Made by a program: the position numbers and the translations under genes
Source of the DNA: Ignavibacteriales bacterium
Lineage (GTDB): Bacteria; Bacteroidota; Ignavibacteria; Ignavibacteriales; Melioribacteraceae
Assembly: GCA_020059785.1 (NCBI GenBank)
Contig: JAGVBL010000248.1
Location: 1 to 32,073 of the forward strand
Reading direction: 5' to 3'
DNA: 32,073 nt
Shown here: one piece after another, positions 9,982 through 19,001 of the stretch
Position numbering within the stretch: the stretch's first letter is position 1
Layout: each line of letters opens with the position of its first letter
The notes under the pieces: model-generated
Seen by the model: only the letters and a program-made list of their open reading frames with translations
Told to the model about the DNA's origin: nothing
The model's database searches: none

Positions 9982-12006
9982 ATGGATGATATTGAAAAAA
10001 GTATTTTGCAGAAAATTGCGCATACAGTAAGAGCACTCTCTGCCGATGCAATTGAAAAGCAGCAATCCGGTCATCCCGGATTGCCGCTTGGAATTGCTGA
10101 TTTAGGAACATATCTATTTACAAAAGTGATGAGACATAATCCTAAGAACCCTAACTGGATTGGAAGAGATCGATTTATTCTCTCAGCCGGTCACGGTTCG
10201 ATGCTTCAGTATTCTCTGCTCCATTTATGCGGTTATGATTTGAGTTTAGACGACATCAAAAATTTCCGTTTGCTTGAATCAAAAACTCCGGGTCATCCTG
10301 AATATGGTGTTACACCGGGAGTTGAAACTACAACCGGTCCTTTGGGTCAGGGGATTGGTGCGGCAACCGGAATGGCGATTGCTCAAAAATTATTGGCAGC
10401 AAGATTCGGCACAGAATTATTTGATTCGAGAATATTTGTTATGGCCGGTGACGGATGTATGATGGAAGGTATCAGTTCTGAAGCCGGCAGTCTTGCCGGT
10501 AACTTAGGGTTGAATAACCTTGTAATCATTTACGATTCGAACGATGTCTGTTTAGATGGGCCGACTTCTGAATGTTTAAACGAGGATGTCGCCAAGCGAT
10601 ACGAAGCATACGGATTTAACGTGTTTCAAATCGACGGATACGACTTTGATAAGATGGAAAAAGTTTTTGAGTCCGCACGGTCGGAAAAAACAAGACCAAC
10701 TTTGATAATGACAAAGACGATTATCGGAAAATATTCTCCTACAAGACAGGGTACAAGTGCAAGTCACGGTAGATTCTTGGGTCCGGATGAAATGAGGGGG
10801 TTTAAGAAAGCTATCGGTTGGCCGGAAACACCATTCTTTATACCGGATGATGTAAAAAAATATTTTGATAATGCTCGACCCCTTTTCGAAAAGTACGAAA
10901 AGAAATGGAATGATCTTTTTTCAAAATTAATTTTAAGTGATCCGGTTAAATCAAATAATTGGAAAATCTTTTTAGAGAAGAAGTTACCTGATGATTTCGA
11001 AGAGCAAATCTGGAATCTGGAAGTCGGATCGCATCAACCAACAAGAAGATACAATGAAGTAATAATCGCAAAAGTTGCTCAGTTACTTCCATTCTTTATT
11101 TCCGGCTCGGCAGACGTTGCAAGCGTTGATCTTACCTGGCTTCCGGGTAATAAAATTGTCGGAAAGAATAGTTGGAATCGTCAGCAGATAAAATTCGGTG
11201 TACGCGAATTTTGTATGGCGACTTGCGCTTATGGTATGCAATTGCACGGAATGATTCAACCGGGTATTGGCACATTCCTGGTATTCTCGGATTACATGCG
11301 AAACGCAATCCGAATGAATGCTTTAATGAAGCAGAGAGTAATTTATGTTTATTCTCATGACTCAATTTTAATAGGTCAGGATGGGTCTACACATCAGCCC
11401 GTAGAACATTTAATGTCGTTGCGTTTAATTCCAAACCTTGTAATGATAAGACCGGGTGATGAGAATGAATCCAAAGCTGCCTGGTCAACTGCATTTGAGA
11501 TTGATAATGGTCCCGTTGCCTTATGTTTTACAAGACAGTCAGTTGCCTCTTCTGTAAATCAACTTACAAGAATTAAAGCTAAACAGGGTTTGAAACGTGG
11601 TGCCTATTATTTATACGGTGAGGAACATCGACTTGTTAACATCGAGATATTTGCATCTGGATCCGAAATTAATCCATCCTTTGCTGCAGCTAAAATGCTG
11701 GAGATCGACGGTTACTCAGTTAGAGTGATATCTGTTCCAAGCTGGGAATTGTTTGATAGACAGGATGAAGATTACAAAAATATTATACTTAACGGTAAAG
11801 CGAATTTAAAGGTAAGTGTTGAAGCGGGGGTTGGGTTAGGATGGCAGAAGTTTGTCGGACAAAAAGGACTGATAATTTCTCAGGAAACTTATGGAACTTC
11901 AGCACCAGAACCGGTTATGGCAGATCATTTCGGATTTACTGCTGAAAAAATTTATAAAAAAATTAATGATTCTATTTATATAACAATGAAGCAGATTGCT
12001 GTCTGA
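9982..12006 (+). CDS. Transketolase, full length
   Basis: 674 aa; SGHPGLPLGIADLG, GHGSMLQYSLLHL, GVETTTGPLGQG, TPP motif GDGCMMEGI...YDSNDV, catalytic Glu region FGVREF, HDSI...STHQPVEH, and CFTRQ. Confidence 0.95.
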   Translation: MDDIEKSILQKIAHTVRALSADAIEKQQSGHPGLPLGIADLGTYLFTKVMRHNPKNPNWIGRDRFILSAGHGSMLQYSLLHLCGYDLSLDDIKNFRLLESKTPGHPEYGVTPGVETTTGPLGQGIGAATGMAIAQKLLAARFGTELFDSRIFVMAGDGCMMEGISSEAGSLAGNLGLNNLVIIYDSNDVCLDGPTSECLNEDVAKRYEAYGFNVFQIDGYDFDKMEKVFESARSEKTRPTLIMTKTIIGKYSPTRQGTSASHGRFLGPDEMRGFKKAIGWPETPFFIPDDVKKYFDNARPLFEKYEKKWNDLFSKLILSDPVKSNNWKIFLEKKLPDDFEEQIWNLEVGSHQPTRRYNEVIIAKVAQLLPFFISGSADVASVDLTWLPGNKIVGKNSWNRQQIKFGVREFCMATCAYGMQLHGMIQPGIGTFLVFSDYMRNAIRMNALMKQRVIYVYSHDSILIGQDGSTHQPVEHLMSLRLIPNLVMIRPGDENESKAAWSTAFEIDNGPVALCFTRQSVASSVNQLTRIKAKQGLKRGAYYLYGEEHRLVNIEIFASGSEINPSFAAAKMLEIDGYSVRVISVPSWELFDRQDEDYKNIILNGKANLKVSVEAGVGLGWQKFVGQKGLIISQETYGTSAPEPVMADHFGFTAEKIYKKINDSIYITMKQIAV

Positions 12007-12035
12007 TCATTGGAAAATTTGATATGGAGAAAATT

Positions 12036-12800
12036 ATGAACGATCTTTTTGATGTTTCGGGTAAGATTGCTCTTGTAACCGGATCTGCAAGAGGAATTGG
12101 TTTAACACTTGCTAGAGGTTTAGCTCAAGCCGGATGCAAGGTTGTGATTAATGACAGGGCTAAGACAAGACAAAATCAAACTGTCAGTCATTTTCATAAA
12201 GAAGGATTTATCGCATTCGGTTCGGAATTCGATGTTACAAACGAAGAACAAGTCAATGAGCATATTAATTCAATCGAAAAGGAAATTGGACCGATCTCAA
12301 TTTTAGTAAATAATGCAGGCATCCAAATTCGTTCTCCACTGGAAGACTTCAAGCTTCATGATTGGCAAAAGATAATGAATGTCAATTTAACCGGTGCTTT
12401 TATTGTATCAAAAGCCGTTGCAAAATATATGATTAAACGGAAAACAGGGAAGATCATAAATATTTGTTCAATACAGAGCGAACTTGCTCGACCAACGATT
12501 GCACCTTACACTGCTTCAAAGGGCGGATTGAAAAATTTAACAAAAGGTATGGCCACCGATTGGGGTAAGTATAACATTCAATCGAACGGTATCGCACCCG
12601 GATACTTTAAAACTGATATGACAAAAGCATTATACGAAGACGAAAAATTTGATAAATGGCTAAGATCAAGGACTCCTTCTAATCGCTGGGGCGAACCGGA
12701 AGAATTGATCGGAACATTAATTTTCTTATCCTCACATGCCTCCGATTATGTGAACGGGCAAACTATCTACGTGGATGGGGGAATGCTTGCATGCGTATAA
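12036..12800 (+). CDS. SDR family oxidoreductase, gluconate 5-dehydrogenase / 2-deoxy-gluconate 3-dehydrogenase-like
   Basis: TGSARGIG Rossmann motif, NNAG, catalytic YTASKGG, and DYVNGQTIYVDGGM C-terminus. Track start is 12024, but ATG at 12036 has GGAG six bases upstream and fits better. Confidence 0.9.
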   Translation: MNDLFDVSGKIALVTGSARGIGLTLARGLAQAGCKVVINDRAKTRQNQTVSHFHKEGFIAFGSEFDVTNEEQVNEHINSIEKEIGPISILVNNAGIQIRSPLEDFKLHDWQKIMNVNLTGAFIVSKAVAKYMIKRKTGKIINICSIQSELARPTIAPYTASKGGLKNLTKGMATDWGKYNIQSNGIAPGYFKTDMTKALYEDEKFDKWLRSRTPSNRWGEPEELIGTLIFLSSHASDYVNGQTIYVDGGMLACV

Positions 12801-12860
12801 TTCAATTAATGTTAGAAAGATTTATTTATAATCGAATTAATAAATTTTAAGAGTATCAAT

Positions 12861-14321
12861 ATGGAACGAAGAGAATTCATTTCAAAGTTAGGACAACTCG
12901 GAATAGGTGCAGCAGGTTTATCTATGATGCCTGATTTCGTTCGCGGTGCCATAGGCAAAAACGGCACTCCTCCTAATATTGTTTTTATACTTGCCGATGA
13001 CATGGGCTGGAATCAAACCGGTTATATCGGTTCAAAGTTTTATGAAACTCCAAATATAGATTCAATTGCACGCGATGGAATCCATTTCACTCAAGCGTAT
13101 GCACCGGCACCAACGTGCTCACCTTCCCGCGCCGGAATTATGACAGGTAAATATCCGGCACGTTTGCATCTTACAGAATACATTCCCGGTGATCAATATC
13201 CATGGGCGAAGTTAAAATGTCCGAAGATGGTCGACCGGCTTCCGCTTGAAGAAGTTACAATAGCAGAACTGCTTAAACCAATCGGTTACAGTACTGCTAT
13301 GATTGGCAAATGGCATCTGAATGTTGATAAAGAATATAAACCGGGCAGATTAGGTGATGCCGGCTCGCAAGGATTTGATGTTGACCATCCGAACGATAAA
13401 CCCGAACCGGATGCAGACCCAACAAACGATGCCCATCATGCAATTGAAAATACGAACGAGGCACTAAAATTTATAGACATGAATAAAGAGAATCCTTTCT
13501 TCTTATATCTTGCTCATACTATTCCGCATAGACCAATAATGGAACATCCGGACTTGATCTATAAATATCAGACAAAAGAAGGATCTGATAAGCTCATTAA
13601 TAACCCGATTATTGCAGCAATGATTGAAAGAATGGATACTCAAATTGGAAGGGTATTAAATAAATTAGATGATCTCAGTCTAAGTGAAAATACCATTGTT
13701 ATATTCGCCTCGGACAATGGCGGTTACGATAAACTTCAAGCACAGGATCCATTACGTGGTGGAAAATCCATGTTGTATGAGGGTGGAGTAAGAGTTCCGC
13801 TGGCAATTAGATGGCCCGGTATTATCAAATCAGGATCTAAATCAGAAGTGCCTGTCACAGGAATCGATTTATTCCCAACCTTTGCAGAAATTCTTGGAAT
13901 AAAAAATCTTCCGGAAAATGTTGATGGGACAAGTATTCTACCATTGTTAAAACAAAATGGTGAATTGAAAAGAGATGCAATCTATTGGCACTATCCGCAT
14001 TATCATCGTTTCGGATATATGCCGGGTGGAGCAATTAGAGAAGGCAAGTATAAACTGATTGAGTGGTATGAAAAATCATTTTACAATCAGCCCAATTCTG
14101 TTTCCTTGTTTGATATTGAAAACGACATTGGTGAAACGAATGATCTGTCGGAACAGATGCCGGAGAAGACCAAAGAACTATGGGATAAACTGAAAACCTG
14201 GCGCAAGAAAGTAAATGCTCAGGAGATGACTGTAAATCCGAACTATGATCCAAAACGTGCGTTGTTCTGGAAAGAAGGTTTAGATCCTAAGAAAGCTGAA
14301 TCGATTGGACAGTATTACTAA
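12861..14321 (+). CDS. Type I sulfatase (cysteine-type, S1 family) with twin-arginine-like signal
   Basis: 486 aa; NIVFILADDMGW, FGly motif CSPSRAGIMTGKYPARL, GKWHL, FASDNGG, GGKSMLYEGGVRVP; N-terminus MERREFISKLGQLGIGAAGL. Confidence 0.96.
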   Translation: MERREFISKLGQLGIGAAGLSMMPDFVRGAIGKNGTPPNIVFILADDMGWNQTGYIGSKFYETPNIDSIARDGIHFTQAYAPAPTCSPSRAGIMTGKYPARLHLTEYIPGDQYPWAKLKCPKMVDRLPLEEVTIAELLKPIGYSTAMIGKWHLNVDKEYKPGRLGDAGSQGFDVDHPNDKPEPDADPTNDAHHAIENTNEALKFIDMNKENPFFLYLAHTIPHRPIMEHPDLIYKYQTKEGSDKLINNPIIAAMIERMDTQIGRVLNKLDDLSLSENTIVIFASDNGGYDKLQAQDPLRGGKSMLYEGGVRVPLAIRWPGIIKSGSKSEVPVTGIDLFPTFAEILGIKNLPENVDGTSILPLLKQNGELKRDAIYWHYPHYHRFGYMPGGAIREGKYKLIEWYEKSFYNQPNSVSLFDIENDIGETNDLSEQMPEKTKELWDKLKTWRKKVNAQEMTVNPNYDPKRALFWKEGLDPKKAESIGQYY

Positions 14322-14377
14322 AGCAATAGTTGGTTCTCAAAATAATATTAAATGAAATTTTTTTAGAAGGATAAATA

Positions 14378-15244
14378 ATGTCAATATCTAATAATCAAAT
14401 TCTTGAGCTTGAAAAAATTGCACAACGGATAAAGATCAAAATTATTAAAATGCTGACCGTTTCCGGCGGAGGGCATGCCGGAGGTTCAATGTCGGCTGTT
14501 GAAATTCTTACTTCTCTTTATTTTCATGAAATGAAGTTCAATCCGAAGAATCATTTAGATGAAAATAGAGATCGCTTTATATTATCTAAGGGTCATGCAT
14601 CACCTGCTCTTTATGCAGTCTTTTCTGAAATTGGTTTTTTGACCGAAGACTCATTATGGACACTCCATGAAATTGACGGACCATTGCAAATGCATCCCGA
14701 ACGCGGATTGTGCCCCGGTGTCGAAATGAGTACAGGTGCTCTGGGTCAGGGTTTATCCGCTGGAATCGGAATGGCTTTGGGTGCAAGAATAAGAGGCAAA
14801 GATTTTAGAGTCTACGTATTAATTGGCGATGGAGAAATGGATGAAGGACAAATATGGGAAGCAGCTATGAGTGCTTCCAAATTTAAGTTAGATAACCTTA
14901 CTACCATAATTGATTACAATAAATTTTCTTTAACTAGCAGTACAACAGAAACTATGCCGCTTGAACCTTTAGCCGATAAATGGAAGTCTTTTGGATGGAA
15001 TGTTCTGGAAATAAATGGGCATAAAATTCCGGAAATCCTGGAAGCATTGCAGCAGGCAAAGGAAGTTAAAGGTAAACCGACAATAATTATTGCCAATACC
15101 TTTAAGGGTCATAATATTCCTTCCTTCGAAAATACGGCTGCAAGTCATTCGGTTTCATTCACTTTAGATCAGGTTAGAGAAACACTTAAAGGTCTGGGTT
15201 GCGATGAAACGGAAATAAATACAACAATTACCAAAATGAAATAA
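14378..15244 (+). CDS. Transketolase, N-terminal (TPP-binding) subunit
   Basis: 288 aa; GGHAGGSMSAVEILTSLYF, SKGHASPALYAVF, MSTGALGQGLSAGIGMALG, GDGEMDEGQIWEAAM. Confidence 0.94.
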   Translation: MSISNNQILELEKIAQRIKIKIIKMLTVSGGGHAGGSMSAVEILTSLYFHEMKFNPKNHLDENRDRFILSKGHASPALYAVFSEIGFLTEDSLWTLHEIDGPLQMHPERGLCPGVEMSTGALGQGLSAGIGMALGARIRGKDFRVYVLIGDGEMDEGQIWEAAMSASKFKLDNLTTIIDYNKFSLTSSTTETMPLEPLADKWKSFGWNVLEINGHKIPEILEALQQAKEVKGKPTIIIANTFKGHNIPSFENTAASHSVSFTLDQVRETLKGLGCDETEINTTITKMK

Positions 15245-15260
15245 GGAGATAATTGATACA

Positions 15261-16199
15261 ATGTTAAATGGAATGGCGCCAAGAGATGTTATTGGTAATA
15301 TCTTTATTGATATGGCAAAAAAAAATCCGGATATAGTTCTGGTTGATGCTGATTTTGGAACTGCATCAAAAATATTTGATTTTAAAAAACACTTTCCGGA
15401 TCGATTTATTCAAGTCGGTATAGCAGAACAAAATATGATGGGGATTGCAGCCGGATTAAGTACTGTAGGATTAATTCCATTTGTTTCAACAGTTGCAGTA
15501 TTCTGTTCGCGTAGAGCGTGCGATCAGGTTACTATTTCAATCGCACTATCTCATACAAATGTAAAAATACTAGGTGTATATGCAGGACTTTTTGTTGGTA
15601 AAAACGGTGCATCTCATCAATCCTTAGAAGACATTTCAATTATGAGAGCATTACCAAACATGGTTGTTCTTCAACCAGCCGACGCAATTGAAACAGAACA
15701 GATGCTTCATTTTGCCGCAGAATATATAGGCCCAATGTATATACGAATAGGAAGAGATCCTATTAAATCATATTTACCCCCAGATTACAAATTCCAATTA
15801 GGAAAGTCAGTAACAATTAAAGAGGGAAAGGATTTAACAATTTTTACTTACGGTGACTTGGTAGAAGAAACAATGAAAGCTGCCGGGTTATTATCTGAAG
15901 ATGGAATTGAAGCAAGAGTAATAAATATGAGCTCGATTAAACCAATTGATGAGGAAGCAATTGTTAAAGCGGCAAAAGAAACGGGTACTATTGTTACAAT
16001 TGATAATCATAATATTTATGGTGGTTTAGGCTCTGCAGTTGCAGAAGTAGTGACAGAAAAATATCCGGTAAAAGTTAAACGTATTGGTGTTAAGGACGTT
16101 TTTGGAAAGACCGGATCCAACGATGAAATGAAGAAATATTTTGGATTAAGAGCGATAGATATGCGGAATGACATTTTAACTTTTTTAAAAAAGAGTTGA
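15261..16199 (+). CDS. Transketolase, C-terminal subunit
   Basis: 312 aa; RFIQVGIAEQNMMGIAAGLS, GASHQSLEDISIMRALPNMVVLQPADA, YIRIGRD; directly follows the N-subunit. Confidence 0.94.
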   Translation: MLNGMAPRDVIGNIFIDMAKKNPDIVLVDADFGTASKIFDFKKHFPDRFIQVGIAEQNMMGIAAGLSTVGLIPFVSTVAVFCSRRACDQVTISIALSHTNVKILGVYAGLFVGKNGASHQSLEDISIMRALPNMVVLQPADAIETEQMLHFAAEYIGPMYIRIGRDPIKSYLPPDYKFQLGKSVTIKEGKDLTIFTYGDLVEETMKAAGLLSEDGIEARVINMSSIKPIDEEAIVKAAKETGTIVTIDNHNIYGGLGSAVAEVVTEKYPVKVKRIGVKDVFGKTGSNDEMKKYFGLRAIDMRNDILTFLKKS

Positions 16200-16262
16200 A
16201 TTAGATCTTATATATCTCTCTCAGAATAAAAATAACTACTATATGTGCGGGTGAAATAATTT

Positions 16263-17180
16263 ATGAAAAAACAAAAAAAGTATTCCGGTATTGTAATCCC
16301 AATGTTGACTCCTTTTACAAAAGATGGCAGGATTGATTTAGAAGCTGTTGAAAAGATAATTGATAACTTTATTTCCTACCAGGTCTATCCTTTCATATTA
16401 GGAACAACCGGTGAAGCAGCATCAATTTCATCAAGGGAGAAAAGAAGAATTGCAGAGTTTATAGGTAAAAAATATTCGGGCAAAACAACCATCTATGTGG
16501 GTGTATCAAGCAACTGTGTTGAAGATACAATTGAAAGTGCAAAAGAATTCGTTGAGCTCGGAGCGGATGTTCTTGTTGCAAATCTCCCAAGCTATTATTC
16601 TCTTAGACCTGATCAGATGCAGAGATATTTTGAACACCTTGCTAACTCTGTTTCAAAACCATTAATTCTCTATAACATTACAGCAACAACTCATATGTCA
16701 ATTCCTTTAGATGTTATTGAAAAATTAAGTCATCATCCTAATATCGTTGCTCTTAAAGATTCTGAAAGAGATTTGGCAAGGCTTGATACAGTCATCGAAA
16801 TGTTTAAAGACAGAGAAGATTTTTCTCATCTTATCGGTTGGGCAGCAAAAAGTTTTTACGGTCTTTCCAAAGGTTCGGATGGACTTGTCCCTAGCACAGG
16901 TAATATGACGCCCGGAATGTTTAAGAAAATGTATAATTCAGTATTGGAAGGGAATTTAGAAATTGGCGAGAGGCTTCAAAATGAAACTGACCAACTCGCT
17001 TCAATTTATCAATCTGACAAAACACTTGGCGAATCATTAGCGGCAGCAAAAATAATTATGGAAGAATTTGGACTTTGTAAAAATTTTGTATTATCACCTT
17101 TGACACCTCTTAACAAAATAACTGTTCAGGAGATCATCAGTAAACTAAATGATCTGAAAGAGAAAGTTGAATTGTATTAA
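16263..17180 (+). CDS. DHDPS/NanA-family class I aldolase or lyase
   Basis: 305 aa; GTTGEAASIS, ILYNITAT (Tyr), NIVALKDSERD (Schiff-base Lys), consistent with an intact active site. Confidence 0.9.
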   Translation: MKKQKKYSGIVIPMLTPFTKDGRIDLEAVEKIIDNFISYQVYPFILGTTGEAASISSREKRRIAEFIGKKYSGKTTIYVGVSSNCVEDTIESAKEFVELGADVLVANLPSYYSLRPDQMQRYFEHLANSVSKPLILYNITATTHMSIPLDVIEKLSHHPNIVALKDSERDLARLDTVIEMFKDREDFSHLIGWAAKSFYGLSKGSDGLVPSTGNMTPGMFKKMYNSVLEGNLEIGERLQNETDQLASIYQSDKTLGESLAAAKIIMEEFGLCKNFVLSPLTPLNKITVQEIISKLNDLKEKVELY

Positions 17181-17194
17181 TCAAGGAGAACTTT

Positions 17195-18757
17195 ATGTAT
17201 TCAGAAACACTACACTGGATTGATTATGTTGTAATTGTTATTTCACTTCTTGTTTCGCTCTATGTCGGGTTTTATTTCGTAAAAAAACAGACAAGTACTA
17301 ATGCATACTATGCCGGAAGCAGATCTATCCCTTCATGGGCAATAGGTATGTCAATCCTTGCAACTCTTATAAGCAGTATAACTTTTCTTGCTTATCCCGG
17401 TGAGGGTTTCAAATCGAACTGGATATTACTTGTACAGGGAATTATGGTAGTTATAGTTCTTTCCGGGCTGGTCTGGTTTGTTGTTCCGCTATTTAGAAAA
17501 GTGATTGGCATCAGTACCTACGAATATTTTGAAAAGAGATTCGGATTCTTTGCAAGAATTTATACTTCGCTTGCTTTTACATTTACGCATTTTACAAAAA
17601 TGGGAACGGTCCTCTTCTTAATGGGTTTAGCTATTTCAAGTATGGTAGGTATTGATACACTAACGGTAATCTGGGTGATAGGTTTAATAATAATTATTCT
17701 AACAATGATGGGTGGAATCGAAGCTGTTATCTGGCTCGATGTTATTCAGGGTTTTATGCTCGTCGGCGGAGGATTAATTGCGCTTGCATTAATAATGTTT
17801 ATTCCGGAAGGTGGACCTGGGGCAATTATAAATACTGCCATTGAAAACAATAAAATTGGTTTTGCCCCTTATGATGTTGATTTCACAAAACTGACATTCT
17901 TTGTTATGGTTCTTAACGGAGTTTTTTATGGGATCCAGAAATATGGGACTGATCAAACTATTGTTCAACGATATTTAACAGCAAAATCTGATAAAGGAGC
18001 AATTAAGGCAGCATTGATGGGTGTTGTTTTAAGTCTGCCCGTCTGGGCTTTATTTATGTTTATCGGAACAGCCCTGTTCTCATTTTATCAGATTACAGAT
18101 TTTGCTTTGCCCGAAGGAATTAAACCCGATCAGGTTTTCCCTTACTTTATTACTACACAGGTGCCTCCCGGTTTAACCGGATTAATTTTAGCAGCTCTTA
18201 TCGCTGCAGCAATTTCAAGTCTGGATTCGGATTTAAATTGCCTTTCTGCAGTTGGTGTTACTGATTATTATGCCCGTCTTAAACCAAAAGCAACGGATAA
18301 GCAGAAACTAAATGTTGGACGCTGGATTGTATTCTTTTCGGGTATAGCTGCATTATTAATTGCTACAATCTATATTTATGCAGGTGGCGAAGGTGTTCTC
18401 GGAATTGTATTTGAACTCTACGCAATTTTCTCAGGTGGTATCGCCGGTATTTTTTTACTGGCACTATTCAGTAAGAAAGCAAACAAACATGGATTGTATA
18501 TCGCAATTGCTGTTTGTATTGTTTTCACAACGTACGCTGTTTTAAGCTCTACAAAGATTGATGGACAACCAATACTTAACCTGGGTTCACTCAATTTCCC
18601 TCATCATAAATATATGCTGGGTGTGTATACTCACTTTATAATAATAATCGTTGGATACTTTGCCAGTTTATTCTTCAAATCGGATGTACCTCATGAAGAA
18701 CTTACAATTTATTGGTGGATTAAAAATAGAAAAGCAATTGGTAAAAATGATTTATAG
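17195..18757 (+). CDS. Sodium:solute symporter family (SSS) transporter
   Basis: 520 aa; AYYAGSRSIPSWAIGMSILATLISSITFLAYPGEGFKSNW; DQTIVQRYLTAKS; AALIAAAISSLDSDLN; Shine-Dalgarno aaggag. Confidence 0.93.
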   Translation: MYSETLHWIDYVVIVISLLVSLYVGFYFVKKQTSTNAYYAGSRSIPSWAIGMSILATLISSITFLAYPGEGFKSNWILLVQGIMVVIVLSGLVWFVVPLFRKVIGISTYEYFEKRFGFFARIYTSLAFTFTHFTKMGTVLFLMGLAISSMVGIDTLTVIWVIGLIIIILTMMGGIEAVIWLDVIQGFMLVGGGLIALALIMFIPEGGPGAIINTAIENNKIGFAPYDVDFTKLTFFVMVLNGVFYGIQKYGTDQTIVQRYLTAKSDKGAIKAALMGVVLSLPVWALFMFIGTALFSFYQITDFALPEGIKPDQVFPYFITTQVPPGLTGLILAALIAAAISSLDSDLNCLSAVGVTDYYARLKPKATDKQKLNVGRWIVFFSGIAALLIATIYIYAGGEGVLGIVFELYAIFSGGIAGIFLLALFSKKANKHGLYIAIAVCIVFTTYAVLSSTKIDGQPILNLGSLNFPHHKYMLGVYTHFIIIIVGYFASLFFKSDVPHEELTIYWWIKNRKAIGKNDL

Positions 18758-18857
18758 AAATGTCCTTAAAGTATTTTCAACTCATCCCTTAACTTTCTTG
18801 GTTAGTGTGGTTAGTGATGCTCAAAAGACACTCCCCTCAATTGAGCAATGTAGAAAT

Positions 18858-18885
18858 GAGCCGGCGGAATTTGCCGGCTCGTTTT
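18858..18885 (+). terminator. Intrinsic (Rho-independent-like) terminator
   Basis: Perfect 8-bp inverted repeat GAGCCGGC (18858-18865) / GCCGGCTC (18873-18880), 7-nt loop GGAATTT, then GTTTT. Lies in the largest intergenic gap of the window. Confidence 0.85.
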
Positions 18886-19001
18886 AATGGGTGTAAAGTT
18901 TTGATAGCTGTTGTAAGAACTACTTCATTTTATATGTTATTGGAGAAATTAGTTAATCTATTGTTACTGTTGTTTTAGCAGGTGAATCATAGGTAAAAAT
19001 A

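Noticed and set aside
18651-18887. 78-aa + ORF overlapping the SSS 3' end and running into the terminator
   Set aside because: Out of frame with the symporter and contains the hairpin stem itself, so spurious.
18887-19001. Possible promoter (TTGATA at 18901, TATATG at 18931) upstream of SSS 19002
   Set aside because: Spacing of 24 bp is too long for a standard -35/-10 pair and I could not find a convincing Bacteroidota-type TAnnTTTG box at a sensible position.
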